Source: Lachnospiraceae bacterium (lineage in GTDB: Bacteria; Bacillota; Clostridia; Lachnospirales; Lachnospiraceae). Taken from it: a DNA stretch of 64,000 nucleotides. Positions 35,722 to 44,221 of this stretch are shown here, piece after piece (the first letter of the stretch is position 1; every line of letters begins with the position of its first letter). The stretch lies in the NCBI GenBank assembly GCA_016286555.1, contig JAEETA010000003.1, forward strand, positions 1 through 64,000, read 5' to 3'. A program made the translations under genes and the position numbers. The notes beneath the pieces are model-generated. The model was given only the letters and a program-made list of their open reading frames with translations. It made no database searches and was not told where the DNA came from.

Positions 35722-37641
35722 ATGAAAGTATTAGAACTGATCCTGTCGGGGGGATATTATTTTTCCATTGCCGCCATCGGCTTCATCATCCTGTTTTTCA
35801 TCGTGACGGGTGTGAACGGAGATGTGCGCAGCCGCACGCGAAAAATGATGAACCATACCGCCCTCATCGCCCTGTTCGGCTGTCTGGCGGAGATGGCGTC
35901 CACCATCGCCAACAACATTGATGAGATCCCGGTGCCGGTGAAAACCATTCTGTTTTCCGCCAATATGTCTCTCATGTTCCTGTGTTCCATGTATTTTGTC
36001 CGGTATACCTATGCGTTTATTCTGAAGGATCAGGATACTTCGGAACGCGGCCGGAAATATACATACATCAGTGGCATGATCGTGGTGGCGTTTCATATGA
36101 TCCTGATCGGGAACTTTTTCTATCCCATCATTTTCTTTTATGACGGGCCTGACGTTTGCCTGGGGCCTCTGTACATCCTCATGGGCTATCTGGCGCCCGC
36201 TTTTTACCTGCTCATCGGTGTGGTGGGAATCTTCACCCAGCAGAAAAAACTGTCCAGACGAGAGTTCCATGCCCTGCTTTCCATTCACCTTATCGTGCTG
36301 CTGGGAGCTTTCCTGCAGGCAATCCTGGATGATGAAGTGCTGCTGGTGAGCTACTCCATCGCCATGGGTCTCTACATCGTTAATTCTTTTCTGGAGTCCA
36401 AGGATTACCTGAGACTGGTGGAAACCAATATCATGCTGGAGGATGCGGAGCAACGGGCCAATGCGGCCAACCGTTCCAAGTCTGCCTTTCTGTCCACCAT
36501 GTCCCACGAGATTCGCACTCCCATGAATGCGGTGCTGGGACTGAATGAAATGACGCGCATGACCCTGACGGACGATACGCTGCCGGAGCCGGAGCGGATC
36601 GAAAAATCCCTGGAATACTCCGAGAGCATCAAGGGCGCGGGGGAGACGCTGCTCTATGTTATCAACGATATCCTGGATATTTCCAAGATCGAGTCCGGTA
36701 AGCTGGATGTGGTGACGGCGCCTTACCATATGAAGACGCTGCTGGAAGAGTTGAACTCCGTTTTTTCCTATCAGGCGGAAGCAAAGGGGCTCATGTACAT
36801 CTGCCACATCGACGGAGACCTCCCGGGCTATGTGGAGGGTGATAAGCTCCGTGTGCGTCAGATCATCACCAACCTCATCAACAATGCCATCAAATATACG
36901 AAATCCGGTACTGTCTCCCTGGATGTGTCCGGTGTGGTGAAGGGAGAAGAAGTCCGATATGACATCTCTGTCACAGATACGGGCATCGGTATCAAGCCCG
37001 AGAGCCTGCCGCACCTCTTCGATGTCTTCAGTCGTGTGGATGACAGCGAGACCCACTACATCGAGGGAACCGGCCTGGGGCTTGCCATCGTAAAGAACCT
37101 GCTGGGCCTCATGGGCGGCGACGTGGAGGTGGAGAGTACCTACGGAAAAGGATCTACCTTCATCATTCATCTGCCCCAGAAGATCCTCTCCGGTGAGAAG
37201 ATCTCGGAATACAGCAAGGCACAGGACAAGGCGCAGGAGAAGGCTGTGGAGTTCAGCGCCGCAGGATTCCTGATCCTCATCGTGGACGACAATGCCATGA
37301 ACCGCGCCGTAGCGAAGAACTTCCTGGAAAAAATGCATGCGGATGTGGAGACTGCCACGTCCGGCCCCGAGGCGCTGGAGATGATCCGCGGCAAGAAGTA
37401 CGATGTGGTGCTGCTGGATCACATGATGCCGGATATGGGCGGCGATGAAGTGCTGCACATCATCCGTGAGCATCCCGACGAGTTCGTGGCGAACTCTGAC
37501 ACGCCCATCATTGCTCTCACCGCAAATGCCCAGACGGGGCTCCGTGAGAAGTACATCAATGAGTACGGATTCACCGATTATATGGCGAAGCCTTTCCGCT
37601 ATCAGGATATGGTGGCGTTGCTGCGGGCATATCTGAAGTGA
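35722..37641 (+). CDS. Hybrid membrane histidine kinase with receiver domain
   Basis: The 639-residue protein has a seven-helix membrane sensor (about residues 10-225), a HisKA domain with FLSTMSHEIRTPMNAVLG (phospho-His near 263), a HATPase with NLINNAIKYT, DTGIGIK and GTGLGLAIVKNLL, and a C-terminal receiver domain with LIVDDNAMNRAVA, acceptor Asp near 565 in VLLDHMMPDMGG and the late MAKPF lysine. No output domain or partner regulator is next to it. It starts 16 bases after pseI and is likely expressed with the pseudaminic acid genes, which hints at coupling of glycan synthesis and signalling. Confidence 0.93.
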   Translation: MKVLELILSGGYYFSIAAIGFIILFFIVTGVNGDVRSRTRKMMNHTALIALFGCLAEMASTIANNIDEIPVPVKTILFSANMSLMFLCSMYFVRYTYAFILKDQDTSERGRKYTYISGMIVVAFHMILIGNFFYPIIFFYDGPDVCLGPLYILMGYLAPAFYLLIGVVGIFTQQKKLSRREFHALLSIHLIVLLGAFLQAILDDEVLLVSYSIAMGLYIVNSFLESKDYLRLVETNIMLEDAEQRANAANRSKSAFLSTMSHEIRTPMNAVLGLNEMTRMTLTDDTLPEPERIEKSLEYSESIKGAGETLLYVINDILDISKIESGKLDVVTAPYHMKTLLEELNSVFSYQAEAKGLMYICHIDGDLPGYVEGDKLRVRQIITNLINNAIKYTKSGTVSLDVSGVVKGEEVRYDISVTDTGIGIKPESLPHLFDVFSRVDDSETHYIEGTGLGLAIVKNLLGLMGGDVEVESTYGKGSTFIIHLPQKILSGEKISEYSKAQDKAQEKAVEFSAAGFLILIVDDNAMNRAVAKNFLEKMHADVETATSGPEALEMIRGKKYDVVLLDHMMPDMGGDEVLHIIREHPDEFVANSDTPIIALTANAQTGLREKYINEYGFTDYMAKPFRYQDMVALLRAYLK

Positions 37642-37723
37642 GTGGATGAATCAGGACGTTCAATGGCTGGATTTGGCGGACCTATGCGGGAGGGGGGCCT
37701 GTGATCATTTCTGGTAAAAATCT

Positions 37724-38437
37724 ATGGAATTAAAACGTATCGGAACAATCTATACCGACCTCCCCGAAAAGTTCGGCTTACCCCGGCAGAGCACCCTGGC
37801 AGAGCATCTGAAAGGATGGATCTGCTTCGAAGAGCCGTATGGAGATCCCCGTGCCTTCGAGGGAATCGAGGAGTATGACTATCTGTGGCTCCTCTGGGGC
37901 TTCGACGTGCCGGAGGGAGAGTTCCGCCCCAGGGTGCGTCCTCCCAGGCTGGGGGGCAACGAATACCGCGGCGTCTTCGCCACCCGCTCCCCCTTCCGCC
38001 CCAATCCCCTGGCAATGAGCTGCGTAAGGCTGGAGCGCGTCCTTAGGCCGGGAGATGCGGGATATGCTGAGGCACGTGCTCTTGGAACGCGGCCGGGCAG
38101 CGGCGTGATCCTGGAGGTCAGTGGCATCGATATGCGCAGCGGCACCTCTGTCTACGACATCAAGCCCTACCTCCCCTACGTGGAGGCCCATCCCGATGCC
38201 CGGGGCGGCTTCTCCGACCTTCATGCGGATGACCGCCTGCAGGTGGAGATCCCTGACACCATCCTGTCCCAAATCCCTGCCGACAAGCAGGACGCCCTTC
38301 TCGAAATCCTTTCCCAGGATCCCCGCCCCGCCTACCAGGACGATCCTTCCCGCACCTACGGCCTCGCCTACGCCGGACTGAATATCACTTTTCGGGTGGA
38401 AGAGGATTGCGTACATGTGATCTCAGTGGAGGAGTAA
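37724..38437 (+). CDS. trmO: tRNA (N6-threonylcarbamoyladenosine37-N6)-methyltransferase
   Basis: The 237-residue protein is of the TsaA/YaeB/TrmO family, which methylates t6A37 in tRNA-Thr with S-adenosylmethionine. It opens MELKRIGTIYTDLPEKFGLP and has YDYLWLLWGF, RVRPPRLGGN, VFATRSPFRPNPLAMSCV, VSGIDMRSGTSVYDIKPYLP and the C-terminal Pro-Arg-Pro-Ala-Tyr segment, all family marks. It is a lone gene between the glycan locus and the maltose genes, with 82 bases to the kinase gene upstream. Confidence 0.94.
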   Translation: MELKRIGTIYTDLPEKFGLPRQSTLAEHLKGWICFEEPYGDPRAFEGIEEYDYLWLLWGFDVPEGEFRPRVRPPRLGGNEYRGVFATRSPFRPNPLAMSCVRLERVLRPGDAGYAEARALGTRPGSGVILEVSGIDMRSGTSVYDIKPYLPYVEAHPDARGGFSDLHADDRLQVEIPDTILSQIPADKQDALLEILSQDPRPAYQDDPSRTYGLAYAGLNITFRVEEDCVHVISVEE

Positions 38438-38445
38438 TATTATTT

Positions 38446-38474
38446 TTGACAATTGTGACTTGCAAAGATAATAT
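38446..38474 (+). promoter_or_regulatory. Consensus sigma-A-type promoter with no annotated gene downstream
   Basis: TTGACA (38446-38451), a 17-base spacer and TAATAT (38469-38474). The expected start is near 38481. The next thing downstream is a terminator at 38576, not a gene. Confidence 0.8.
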
Positions 38475-38480
38475 CGTTGG

Positions 38481-38611
38481 AAGAAAGAAATGTGGTTTTG
38501 TGCCGTACAGCGAATGCTCAAGCGGGGGGCTACGTTTCTTTTTTTGTTATCTATATGCTGGTTACTGCCTATTACGGCCTCCTGGTATTATTCCGGAGGC
38601 CTTTCTTTTTT
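38481..38611 (+). ncRNA. Candidate small RNA (about 130 nt) between orphan promoter and terminator
   Basis: The promoter at 38446-38474 and the terminator at 38576-38611 bracket about 130 nt without a convincing gene. A 33-codon frame from ATG 38514 would give a hydrophobic peptide (FLFLLSICWLLPITA core) ending inside the terminator, but it lacks a ribosome binding site. I do not recognise a known RNA family. Confidence 0.45.
38576..38611 (+). terminator. Intrinsic terminator
   Basis: GGCCTCC (38576-38582) pairs with GGAGGCC (38595-38601), followed by TTTCTTTTTT. Confidence 0.92.
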
Positions 38612-38624
38612 CTGAGGGAAGGGT

Positions 38625-38820
38625 TGGTCAGGCCGGCGGGCGGATTTGTCCCTGAGGCGTAAAATCGAGTCGACACTTAGCAAGCGGCGCGAAATGCGCA
38701 GCCGCAGCAGAGCGACTGTTTGAGCAAAGCGAGTTCAGCTCTGCAAGGCTTGGTTTGGCATGAGCGGCGGCGCGCTTAGTGACGAGCTCGTTCGCCGTGG
38801 GACAAATCCGATCCGCCGGC
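38625..38820. repeat. Palindromic dispersed repeat, copy 1 (about 190 bp)
   Basis: Ends are inverted: GGCCGGCGGGCGGATTTGTC at 38631 and GACAAATCCGATCCGCCGGC ending at 38820. An inner hairpin GCAGAGC...GCTCTGC (about 38706-38743) is present. Full-length match to copy 3. It has no gene. The rest of the 38438-39054 gap holds the small RNA candidate and the lacI promoter. Confidence 0.9.
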
Positions 38821-38891
38821 AGGAGCTTGTGTGAAATGCGCGGAGCGGTCTGTAAAAAGTCCACAATTCAGAAAACGCTTTCTTGTGAAAC

Positions 38892-38920
38892 TTGCTGATT
38901 GCAGATTTTAACGCCATAGT
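38892..38920 (+). promoter_or_regulatory. Promoter of the LacI-family gene
   Basis: TTGCTG (38892-38897), a 17-base spacer, CATAGT (38915-38920); the operator-like palindrome begins 14 bases later. Confidence 0.55.
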
Positions 38921-38933
38921 GCTACCATAAGGC

Positions 38934-38953
38934 TGTGCAATCGATTGCGCACA
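38934..38953. promoter_or_regulatory. Operator-like palindrome for the LacI regulator (autoregulation)
   Basis: TGTGCAATCGATTGCGCACA is a near-perfect palindrome with a central CG as in LacI-family operators. The core CAATCGRTTGCGCA is repeated before malE at 40240-40253. A further AATTGCGCAA lies at about 39044-39053. Confidence 0.65.
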
Positions 38954-39054
38954 TTTGTGCAACAAATTGCAACAATTCGCGGCAATCTCCGACGGAGCAC
39001 AGGCGAAAACCTCAGTAAACATGCGGATTTTTCGTTCCATCCGAAATTGCGCAA

Positions 39055-40125
39055 ATGACAGCAAAACAAACGCGAAATGCGGAAAGCGGGCTTATGGGCA
39101 TGAACGAAAGCACCGAAAACGGTGATTCCAAAGAAATATTGACCATCCACGATGTGGCCAGAGAACTGGGCGTCTCTGCCAGCACCGTTTCCCGCGCTAT
39201 TTCCGGGAAAGGCAGGATCGGAGAGGAGACCAGACAGCGCGTGCTGCAGTTTATCAACGCCAACTCCTTCCATCCCAATGCGGCAGCCAGATCCCTGGCA
39301 CAGTCCCGGACCTACAACCTGGCCATTATCATGCCTGAGGTAAGAGACCTCGTGGACATGCCATTTTTCCATACCTGCATGCACGGTGCGGAGGAAGTGG
39401 CCCAGGCGAACGATTATGACCTCCTCGTGGTCACCACCGACGGCACCAACCTCCATCCTCTGGAGCGTATGGTGGGCAACCGTAAGGTGGACGGCATGAT
39501 CCTTACCAGAACCTATGAGAATGACGTTTTCGTGGAATACCTGAAAAATGTGGGGATTCCATTTGTTACCGTAGGCAGATGCTATGATCCGAAGGTGCTT
39601 CAGGTGGACCATGACAACGCAGGCGCCTGCAAGGAGCTGACCATGCTCCTCATCTCCAGAGGCATGGAGAAGATCGCCTACCTGGGCGGCGGCCTGGATC
39701 AGATGGTGAACATCGACCGCTACGCGGGATTCCGGCAGGGCTATGAAGCCTATCGCAAACAGCCCGATAAACGCTGGATCTACACCGATCTCGTGAACAA
39801 GAACCAGATCTCCAGAGCCGTGGATGAACTGCTCCACCTGGGTGTGGACTGTATGCTCTGCCAGGACGATTTCATCTGCAATGAAGTGGTGCAGGAGTTG
39901 AACAACCGTAAAGTCAGCATTCCCGGAGGTATGAGAGTGGCGTCCTGCCACTACAGCAGGCTCCTGGACAATTACCCCGTTACCATCACCTCCCTGAAAT
40001 TCGACATCATGGATATCGGCAGGAAGGCGGTGCAGGTGCTGCTGGATCAGTTAAACGGCAAGAATCCCAGAACTCTCACTATGCTGGATTACGAGATCAG
40101 CCTGAAGGAGAGCACCAAAAACTGA
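39055..40125 (+). CDS. LacI-family transcriptional regulator of the maltose-type genes
   Basis: The 356-residue protein has a LacI helix-turn-helix (ILTIHDVARELGVSASTVSR, then AISGKGRIGEETRQRVL) about 30 residues from the start and a periplasmic-binding-like sugar domain (NLAIIMPEV, HPLERMVGNRKVDGMIL, VDHDNAGACKELTMLL, KIAYLGGG). It should bind the palindromes upstream of itself and of malE and respond to a malto-oligosaccharide. The frame starts at ATG 39055, where no ribosome site is visible; ATG 39094 or 39100 are alternatives that keep the whole DNA-binding domain. It is 289 bases before malE on the same strand. Confidence 0.92.
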   Translation: MTAKQTRNAESGLMGMNESTENGDSKEILTIHDVARELGVSASTVSRAISGKGRIGEETRQRVLQFINANSFHPNAAARSLAQSRTYNLAIIMPEVRDLVDMPFFHTCMHGAEEVAQANDYDLLVVTTDGTNLHPLERMVGNRKVDGMILTRTYENDVFVEYLKNVGIPFVTVGRCYDPKVLQVDHDNAGACKELTMLLISRGMEKIAYLGGGLDQMVNIDRYAGFRQGYEAYRKQPDKRWIYTDLVNKNQISRAVDELLHLGVDCMLCQDDFICNEVVQELNNRKVSIPGGMRVASCHYSRLLDNYPVTITSLKFDIMDIGRKAVQVLLDQLNGKNPRTLTMLDYEISLKESTKN

Positions 40126-40200
40126 ACAATTCGGTAATTTTTTGAACCGTTTGTTAAAATCGACTAAGAAAACCGTTTTCCATTCGTCAAAAATGACAAA

Positions 40201-40261
40201 TTGACAAAACGAACTTAATCGAGATAAACTGTTTTCAGACAATCGGTTGCGCAGTGCGCAA
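40201..40261 (+). promoter_or_regulatory. malE promoter and downstream operator
   Basis: TTGACA (40201-40206), an 18-base spacer and TAAACT (40225-40230) are followed at 40239-40253 by ACAATCGGTTGCGCA, sharing the core of the palindrome before lacI, and by TTGCGCAGTGCGCAA (40247-40261). This places the repressor just after the transcription start. A GAAAACCGTTTTC palindrome at 40168-40180 lies upstream. Confidence 0.7.
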
Positions 40262-40414
40262 TCAGTCGTTTTCCCAAGTGGGGCACAGGCTCCCAAGGAA
40301 AACGAAACCCCGTAAACGGTTATTCCGGCGGCTTGCCAGGCCGACCGAGTAACATACTCACTTTAAGAAGCATCGAAGAGATCGAAGCTTCAAGCACAAA
40401 TGGAGGATACTATT

Positions 40415-41764
40415 ATGAAGAAGAAGATTTTGGCAGTTCTTCTTGCAACCGCGATGGTTGGCACCATGGCTGGTTGCGGAAGCGAGGAAGTAGCTTCTAC
40501 CGCTACCGACGCAGCACAGACCGTTGCAGATACGGCTGATACCGCTGCAGATACCGCGGCTCAGGCAGCAGACGCTGTTGCTGATGCAGTTGCAGACGCA
40601 GTTGACACCACCGTTGATTACGGTACCGGCGAGATCAAGGTTTGGGTTGCAGAGGCAGTCGTAGACTTCACCAAGGAGAAGATCGATACCTTTATGGCAG
40701 CACATCCCGAGTTCTCCGGCTACACCTATGTTGTTGAGGCAGTCGGCGAGGGCGATGCAGCCGGCAACATGATCACCGACGTTACCGCAGGTGCAGACAT
40801 CTTCGGTTTCCCTCAGGATCAGCTGGCTCGTCTGGTTGTTGCAGGCGCTCTTGAGACCGTTGCTCCCGAGAACGTTGACGCAGTTAGGACCCAGAACGAT
40901 GCAGGTGCCGTTGGCGCTGCAACCGTAGGCGATGAGCTTTATGCTTACCCTGTAACTTCCGATAACGGATACTTCCTGTACTATGACAAGAGCGTCATCT
41001 CTGATCCTTCTACCCTTGAGGGTATCATGGAGCAGGCTGAGGCAGCAGGCAAGAACGTTTACTTCGAGATCAACTCCGGCTGGTACAACACCGCATTTTT
41101 CTTCGGCACCGGCTGCAAGCTTGACTACAGCATCGACAGCACCGGCGCATTCAGCGGCAGCGACATCACCTATGCATCCGATGCAGGCGTGGTTGCACTG
41201 AGAGAGATGATCGATCTGGCAGCATCTCCTTCCTTCCAGAACGGATCTTCCGTAAGCAATGCTACCAACGTGGCAGCAATCGTTGACGGTACCTGGGATT
41301 CCACCGCAGCAAAGGATCTCTTCGGCGATAACTATGCATGCGCTAAGCTTCCCACCTTCACCGGTTCCGACGGCAAGACCTATCAGCTGAGCGGCTTCGG
41401 CGGCTTCAAGCTCCTTGGTGTTAAGCCTCAGGATGACGAGAACAAGCTGGCTGTCTGCGACGCTTTGGCTCTGTACCTGAGCTCCGAGGAAGTTCAGCAG
41501 GCTCGTTACGAGGCAGTGGGCTGGGGTCCTTCCAACCTGAACGTTCAGGCATCCGCAGCAGTGAAGTCCGATGAGGCTCTGTCCGCACTGGCTGAGCAGC
41601 TGGCATTCACCATCCCTCAGGGACAGTACCCCGGCGACTACTGGAGCCTGGCTACCGGCCTTGGCGATGATGTCATCACCGGCGTTCTGAACAAGGACAG
41701 CTCTGACGATGATCTGATGGCAGCTCTGCAGGCATTCACCGATGCTTGTGCAGCAGCAAAATAA
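40415..41764 (+). CDS. malE: Sugar ABC transporter substrate-binding lipoprotein (MalE-like)
   Basis: The product is about 449 residues. A lipoprotein signal (MKKKILAVLLATAMVG) ends in lipobox MAGC with Cys near residue 22, so it is tethered outside the membrane. A linker of about 45 residues, rich in Ala, Asp, Thr and Val in near-repeats, precedes the binding domain (YGTGEIKVWVAEAVVDFTKE, DIFGFPQDQLARLV, KDLFGDNYACAKLPTF). The order fits maltose/maltodextrin-binding proteins (family 1 solute-binding). GGAGG lies 8 bases before the ATG. Together with the two permeases and the amylase it should import starch breakdown products. No ATPase gene (msmX-like) is nearby, which is common in Firmicutes. 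Confidence 0.9.
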   Translation: MKKKILAVLLATAMVGTMAGCGSEEVASTATDAAQTVADTADTAADTAAQAADAVADAVADAVDTTVDYGTGEIKVWVAEAVVDFTKEKIDTFMAAHPEFSGYTYVVEAVGEGDAAGNMITDVTAGADIFGFPQDQLARLVVAGALETVAPENVDAVRTQNDAGAVGAATVGDELYAYPVTSDNGYFLYYDKSVISDPSTLEGIMEQAEAAGKNVYFEINSGWYNTAFFFGTGCKLDYSIDSTGAFSGSDITYASDAGVVALREMIDLAASPSFQNGSSVSNATNVAAIVDGTWDSTAAKDLFGDNYACAKLPTFTGSDGKTYQLSGFGGFKLLGVKPQDDENKLAVCDALALYLSSEEVQQARYEAVGWGPSNLNVQASAAVKSDEALSALAEQLAFTIPQGQYPGDYWSLATGLGDDVITGVLNKDSSDDDLMAALQAFTDACAAAK

Positions 41765-41792
41765 GATCTGACGGTTCGATAAACCAAAGAAA

Positions 41793-41831
41793 GGCATCCG
41801 GCGGAAGGGGGATCCTTCTGCCGGGTGTTCC
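41793..41831 (+). other. Intercistronic hairpin between malE and malF
   Basis: CCGGCGGAAGG (about 41798-41808) pairs with CCTTCTGCCGG (41814-41824), extended by GGCA/TGTTCC. Only a short T run follows (CCCTTT), so it may attenuate transcription or protect malE mRNA, giving more binding protein than permease. Confidence 0.6.
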
Positions 41832-41878
41832 CTTTATGAGACGGGGTTACAAAGGACCCCGGACCCGGGAGGAAAGCT

Positions 41879-43273
41879 ATGGCAGCAGAAAATAACAAAA
41901 ACAAAAGCGGCGCCGCGGCAGCATTTTCCGGCATCGGAAAAAACATCGCCGAGATCGGCACCACCTTTAAAGAAGGAGACTGGAAAACCAGGGTATCCTA
42001 CCTCATCATGGGCTTCGGCCCCATCTGCAGAGGTGCTTTCCTGCGGGGCTTCATGTATCTGTTCTGCCAGGCAGGGATCATCTCCTGGATCGCAATGTAC
42101 GGCTGGAAGTACTTAAGCAAGCTGAACACTCTGGGTACCGTTGAGACCGCAAAGGTCGGGCGGAAAACCGTTTACGGTGACGACAGCTTCCTGATCCTGC
42201 TCTTCGGACTCTTAAGCCTCATCCTGGTGATCGCGCTCATCGCCCTCTGGCGCATGAACATCGCCGAGAACCGTAAGGAAGAGGAAATCCTGAAAGCGGG
42301 CAAAAAGCTTCCTGGCAACAAGAGAGATTTCCTGAGTCTCTTCGATTCCAATTTTGACAAGACCTTACTTGCACTTCCCGTTCTGGGTATTTTCGTTTTC
42401 ACGGTGCTGCCCATCATCTTCATGATCTGTGTGGCATTCACCAATTACGACGCAACTCACCAGTCCCCCAGCAAGCTCTTCACCTGGGTGGGCCTGGACA
42501 ACTTTAAGGAACTGCTGAGCTTCGGCCCCAACGGTTTCGGTTCCACCTTCGTTTCCGTTTTGCTTTGGACGCTGGTCTGGGCATTCTTTGCCACCTTCCT
42601 GGATTATTTCCTGGGAATGGCTGTGGCTATTCTGATCAATAAAAAGGGAATCAAGTTTAAGAAGATGTGGCGTACCATTCTGGTCATGACCATCGCGGTT
42701 CCCCAGTTCGTGTCTCTGCTGTATCTCATGAAGATGTTTGCAAAGGACGGACTCATCAATACCTATCTCATGAAATGGGGCTGGATCCAGGAAGCCATTC
42801 CTTTCTGGACCAATCCTATGCTGGCGAGGATCACCATCATCGTCATCAATATCTGGATCGGTATTCCTTACCTGATGCTGATCGCAACGGGTCTGCTGAT
42901 GAACATCCCCGAGGACCTCTACGAGAGCGCCAAGATCGACGGTGCCACTCCCTGGCAGATGTTCCGGCACATTACCCTTCCCTATATGCTTTTCGTCACC
43001 GGCCCTTATCTGCTGACCCAGTATACGGGCAACCTGAACAACTTCAATGTCATTTTCCTCCTGACCCAGGGCGGACCGAAGTCCATGGCACTGGCGGGAG
43101 GCGCCGGTCGTACAGACCTATTGGTAACCTGGCTGTATAAGATCACACTGAACGATACGAACTACAAGATGGCAGCCGTCATCGGTATCATGGTGTTCAT
43201 TGTCACAGCCGTCATCTCACTGGTGGTATACAATATGCTGCCTTCGGTTAAAGATGAGGAGGGCTTCCAATAA
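41879..43273 (+). CDS. malF: Maltose-type ABC transporter permease (MalF-like)
   Basis: The 464-residue membrane protein has about eight helices. A long N-terminal part with two helices and a charged loop precedes the permease core, as in MalF. The conserved EAA loop reads YESAKIDGATPWQMFRHITL near residue 345. Other family segments are FTVLPIIFMICVAFTNYDA and FNVIFLLTQGGP. GGAGGAAAG precedes the ATG. Its stop codon overlaps the malG start (TAATG), so the two are translationally coupled. Confidence 0.94.
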   Translation: MAAENNKNKSGAAAAFSGIGKNIAEIGTTFKEGDWKTRVSYLIMGFGPICRGAFLRGFMYLFCQAGIISWIAMYGWKYLSKLNTLGTVETAKVGRKTVYGDDSFLILLFGLLSLILVIALIALWRMNIAENRKEEEILKAGKKLPGNKRDFLSLFDSNFDKTLLALPVLGIFVFTVLPIIFMICVAFTNYDATHQSPSKLFTWVGLDNFKELLSFGPNGFGSTFVSVLLWTLVWAFFATFLDYFLGMAVAILINKKGIKFKKMWRTILVMTIAVPQFVSLLYLMKMFAKDGLINTYLMKWGWIQEAIPFWTNPMLARITIIVINIWIGIPYLMLIATGLLMNIPEDLYESAKIDGATPWQMFRHITLPYMLFVTGPYLLTQYTGNLNNFNVIFLLTQGGPKSMALAGGAGRTDLLVTWLYKITLNDTNYKMAAVIGIMVFIVTAVISLVVYNMLPSVKDEEGFQ

Positions 43274-44151
43274 TGGCTAAAAACACAAGTACTTCTTCCA
43301 TGAAACAAAAAAGAGCTGTGGGAAATGCCATTGCCTATCTGGTGCTGATCGCCATCTCCATTGTATGGCTTTTCCCCTTCGTGGGGCTGGTGCTCCAGTC
43401 CTTCCGTTCCTACGCTACCGAGTACGGCGGAATGGTGGAGTATTTTATCCCAAAGCAGTTCTCCCTGGATAACTACAAGTTCATCCTCAGCGGAGAATCC
43501 AATTACCTGCTCTGGTATCGCAACACGGTGATCATAGCGATTTTCGTGTCCCTGTTCCAGACCATCATCGTTCTCTGCGTCAGCTATGCGCTGTCTCGGA
43601 TGCGGTTTAAGGGCAGGACCTTCCTGATGCGTTTCTGGCTGATCCTGGGCATGTTCCCCGGATTCCTGGCAATGATCTGTCTGTACTTCCTGTTAAAGGC
43701 CTTGGGCCTGACCCAGGCAGGTGCAGTCCCCGGATTGATCCTGGTGGGCATCGCCAGTTCCGGAATGGGCTATTATGTCTGCAAGGGATATTTTGACACC
43801 ATCCCCAAGAGCCTGGACGAGGCAGCCCGCATCGACGGCGCTTCCAGAGCGAGGATCTTCTTTACCATGACCCTGCCCATGTCGAAGCCCATCATCATCT
43901 ACACCGCCCTGGTTGCTTTCATGGCTCCCTGGTGCGATTACGTATTTGCTTCCTATGTGGCCTTCGGACATGACACCAGCTACAACGTAGCCGTAGGTCT
44001 GACCCGCTGGGTATGGACCAACGATTATCAGGGGTTCTTCACCAGATTCTGCGCCGGCGGCGTCCTGGTTGCCATCCCTGTGGTCATCCTGTTCATGTGT
44101 CTCCAGAGATACTATGTCGAAGGAGTCACCGGCGGTGCGGTCAAAGGATAA
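43273..44151 (+). CDS. malG: Maltose-type ABC transporter permease (MalG-like)
   Basis: The 292-residue protein has six helices. The EAA motif EAARIDGASRARIFFTMTLP is near residue 185, and YALSRMRFKGR and FPGFLAMICLYFLL are typical for MalG. It pairs with MalF in the membrane and couples to an ATPase through the EAA loop. It shares one base with malF. Confidence 0.94.
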   Translation: MAKNTSTSSMKQKRAVGNAIAYLVLIAISIVWLFPFVGLVLQSFRSYATEYGGMVEYFIPKQFSLDNYKFILSGESNYLLWYRNTVIIAIFVSLFQTIIVLCVSYALSRMRFKGRTFLMRFWLILGMFPGFLAMICLYFLLKALGLTQAGAVPGLILVGIASSGMGYYVCKGYFDTIPKSLDEAARIDGASRARIFFTMTLPMSKPIIIYTALVAFMAPWCDYVFASYVAFGHDTSYNVAVGLTRWVWTNDYQGFFTRFCAGGVLVAIPVVILFMCLQRYYVEGVTGGAVKG

Positions 44152-44178
44152 AAACCTTTTCATACATTATTTTCGGGG

Positions 44179-44202
44179 AAGTGGAGTGCAAGCTCCACTT
44201 TT
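44179..44202 (+). terminator. Hairpin with short T run between malG and the amylase
   Basis: AAGTGGAG (44179-44186) pairs with CTCCACTT (44193-44200), then TT. It probably reduces, but may not stop, read-through into the amylase gene. Confidence 0.55.
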
Positions 44203-44221
44203 CCTGTATCGGGAGATTTGC

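Noticed and set aside
38477-38662. 61-codon hydrophobic frame from TTG 38477
   Set aside because: It runs through the intrinsic terminator into repeat copy 1, so the transcript would end before the stop codon.
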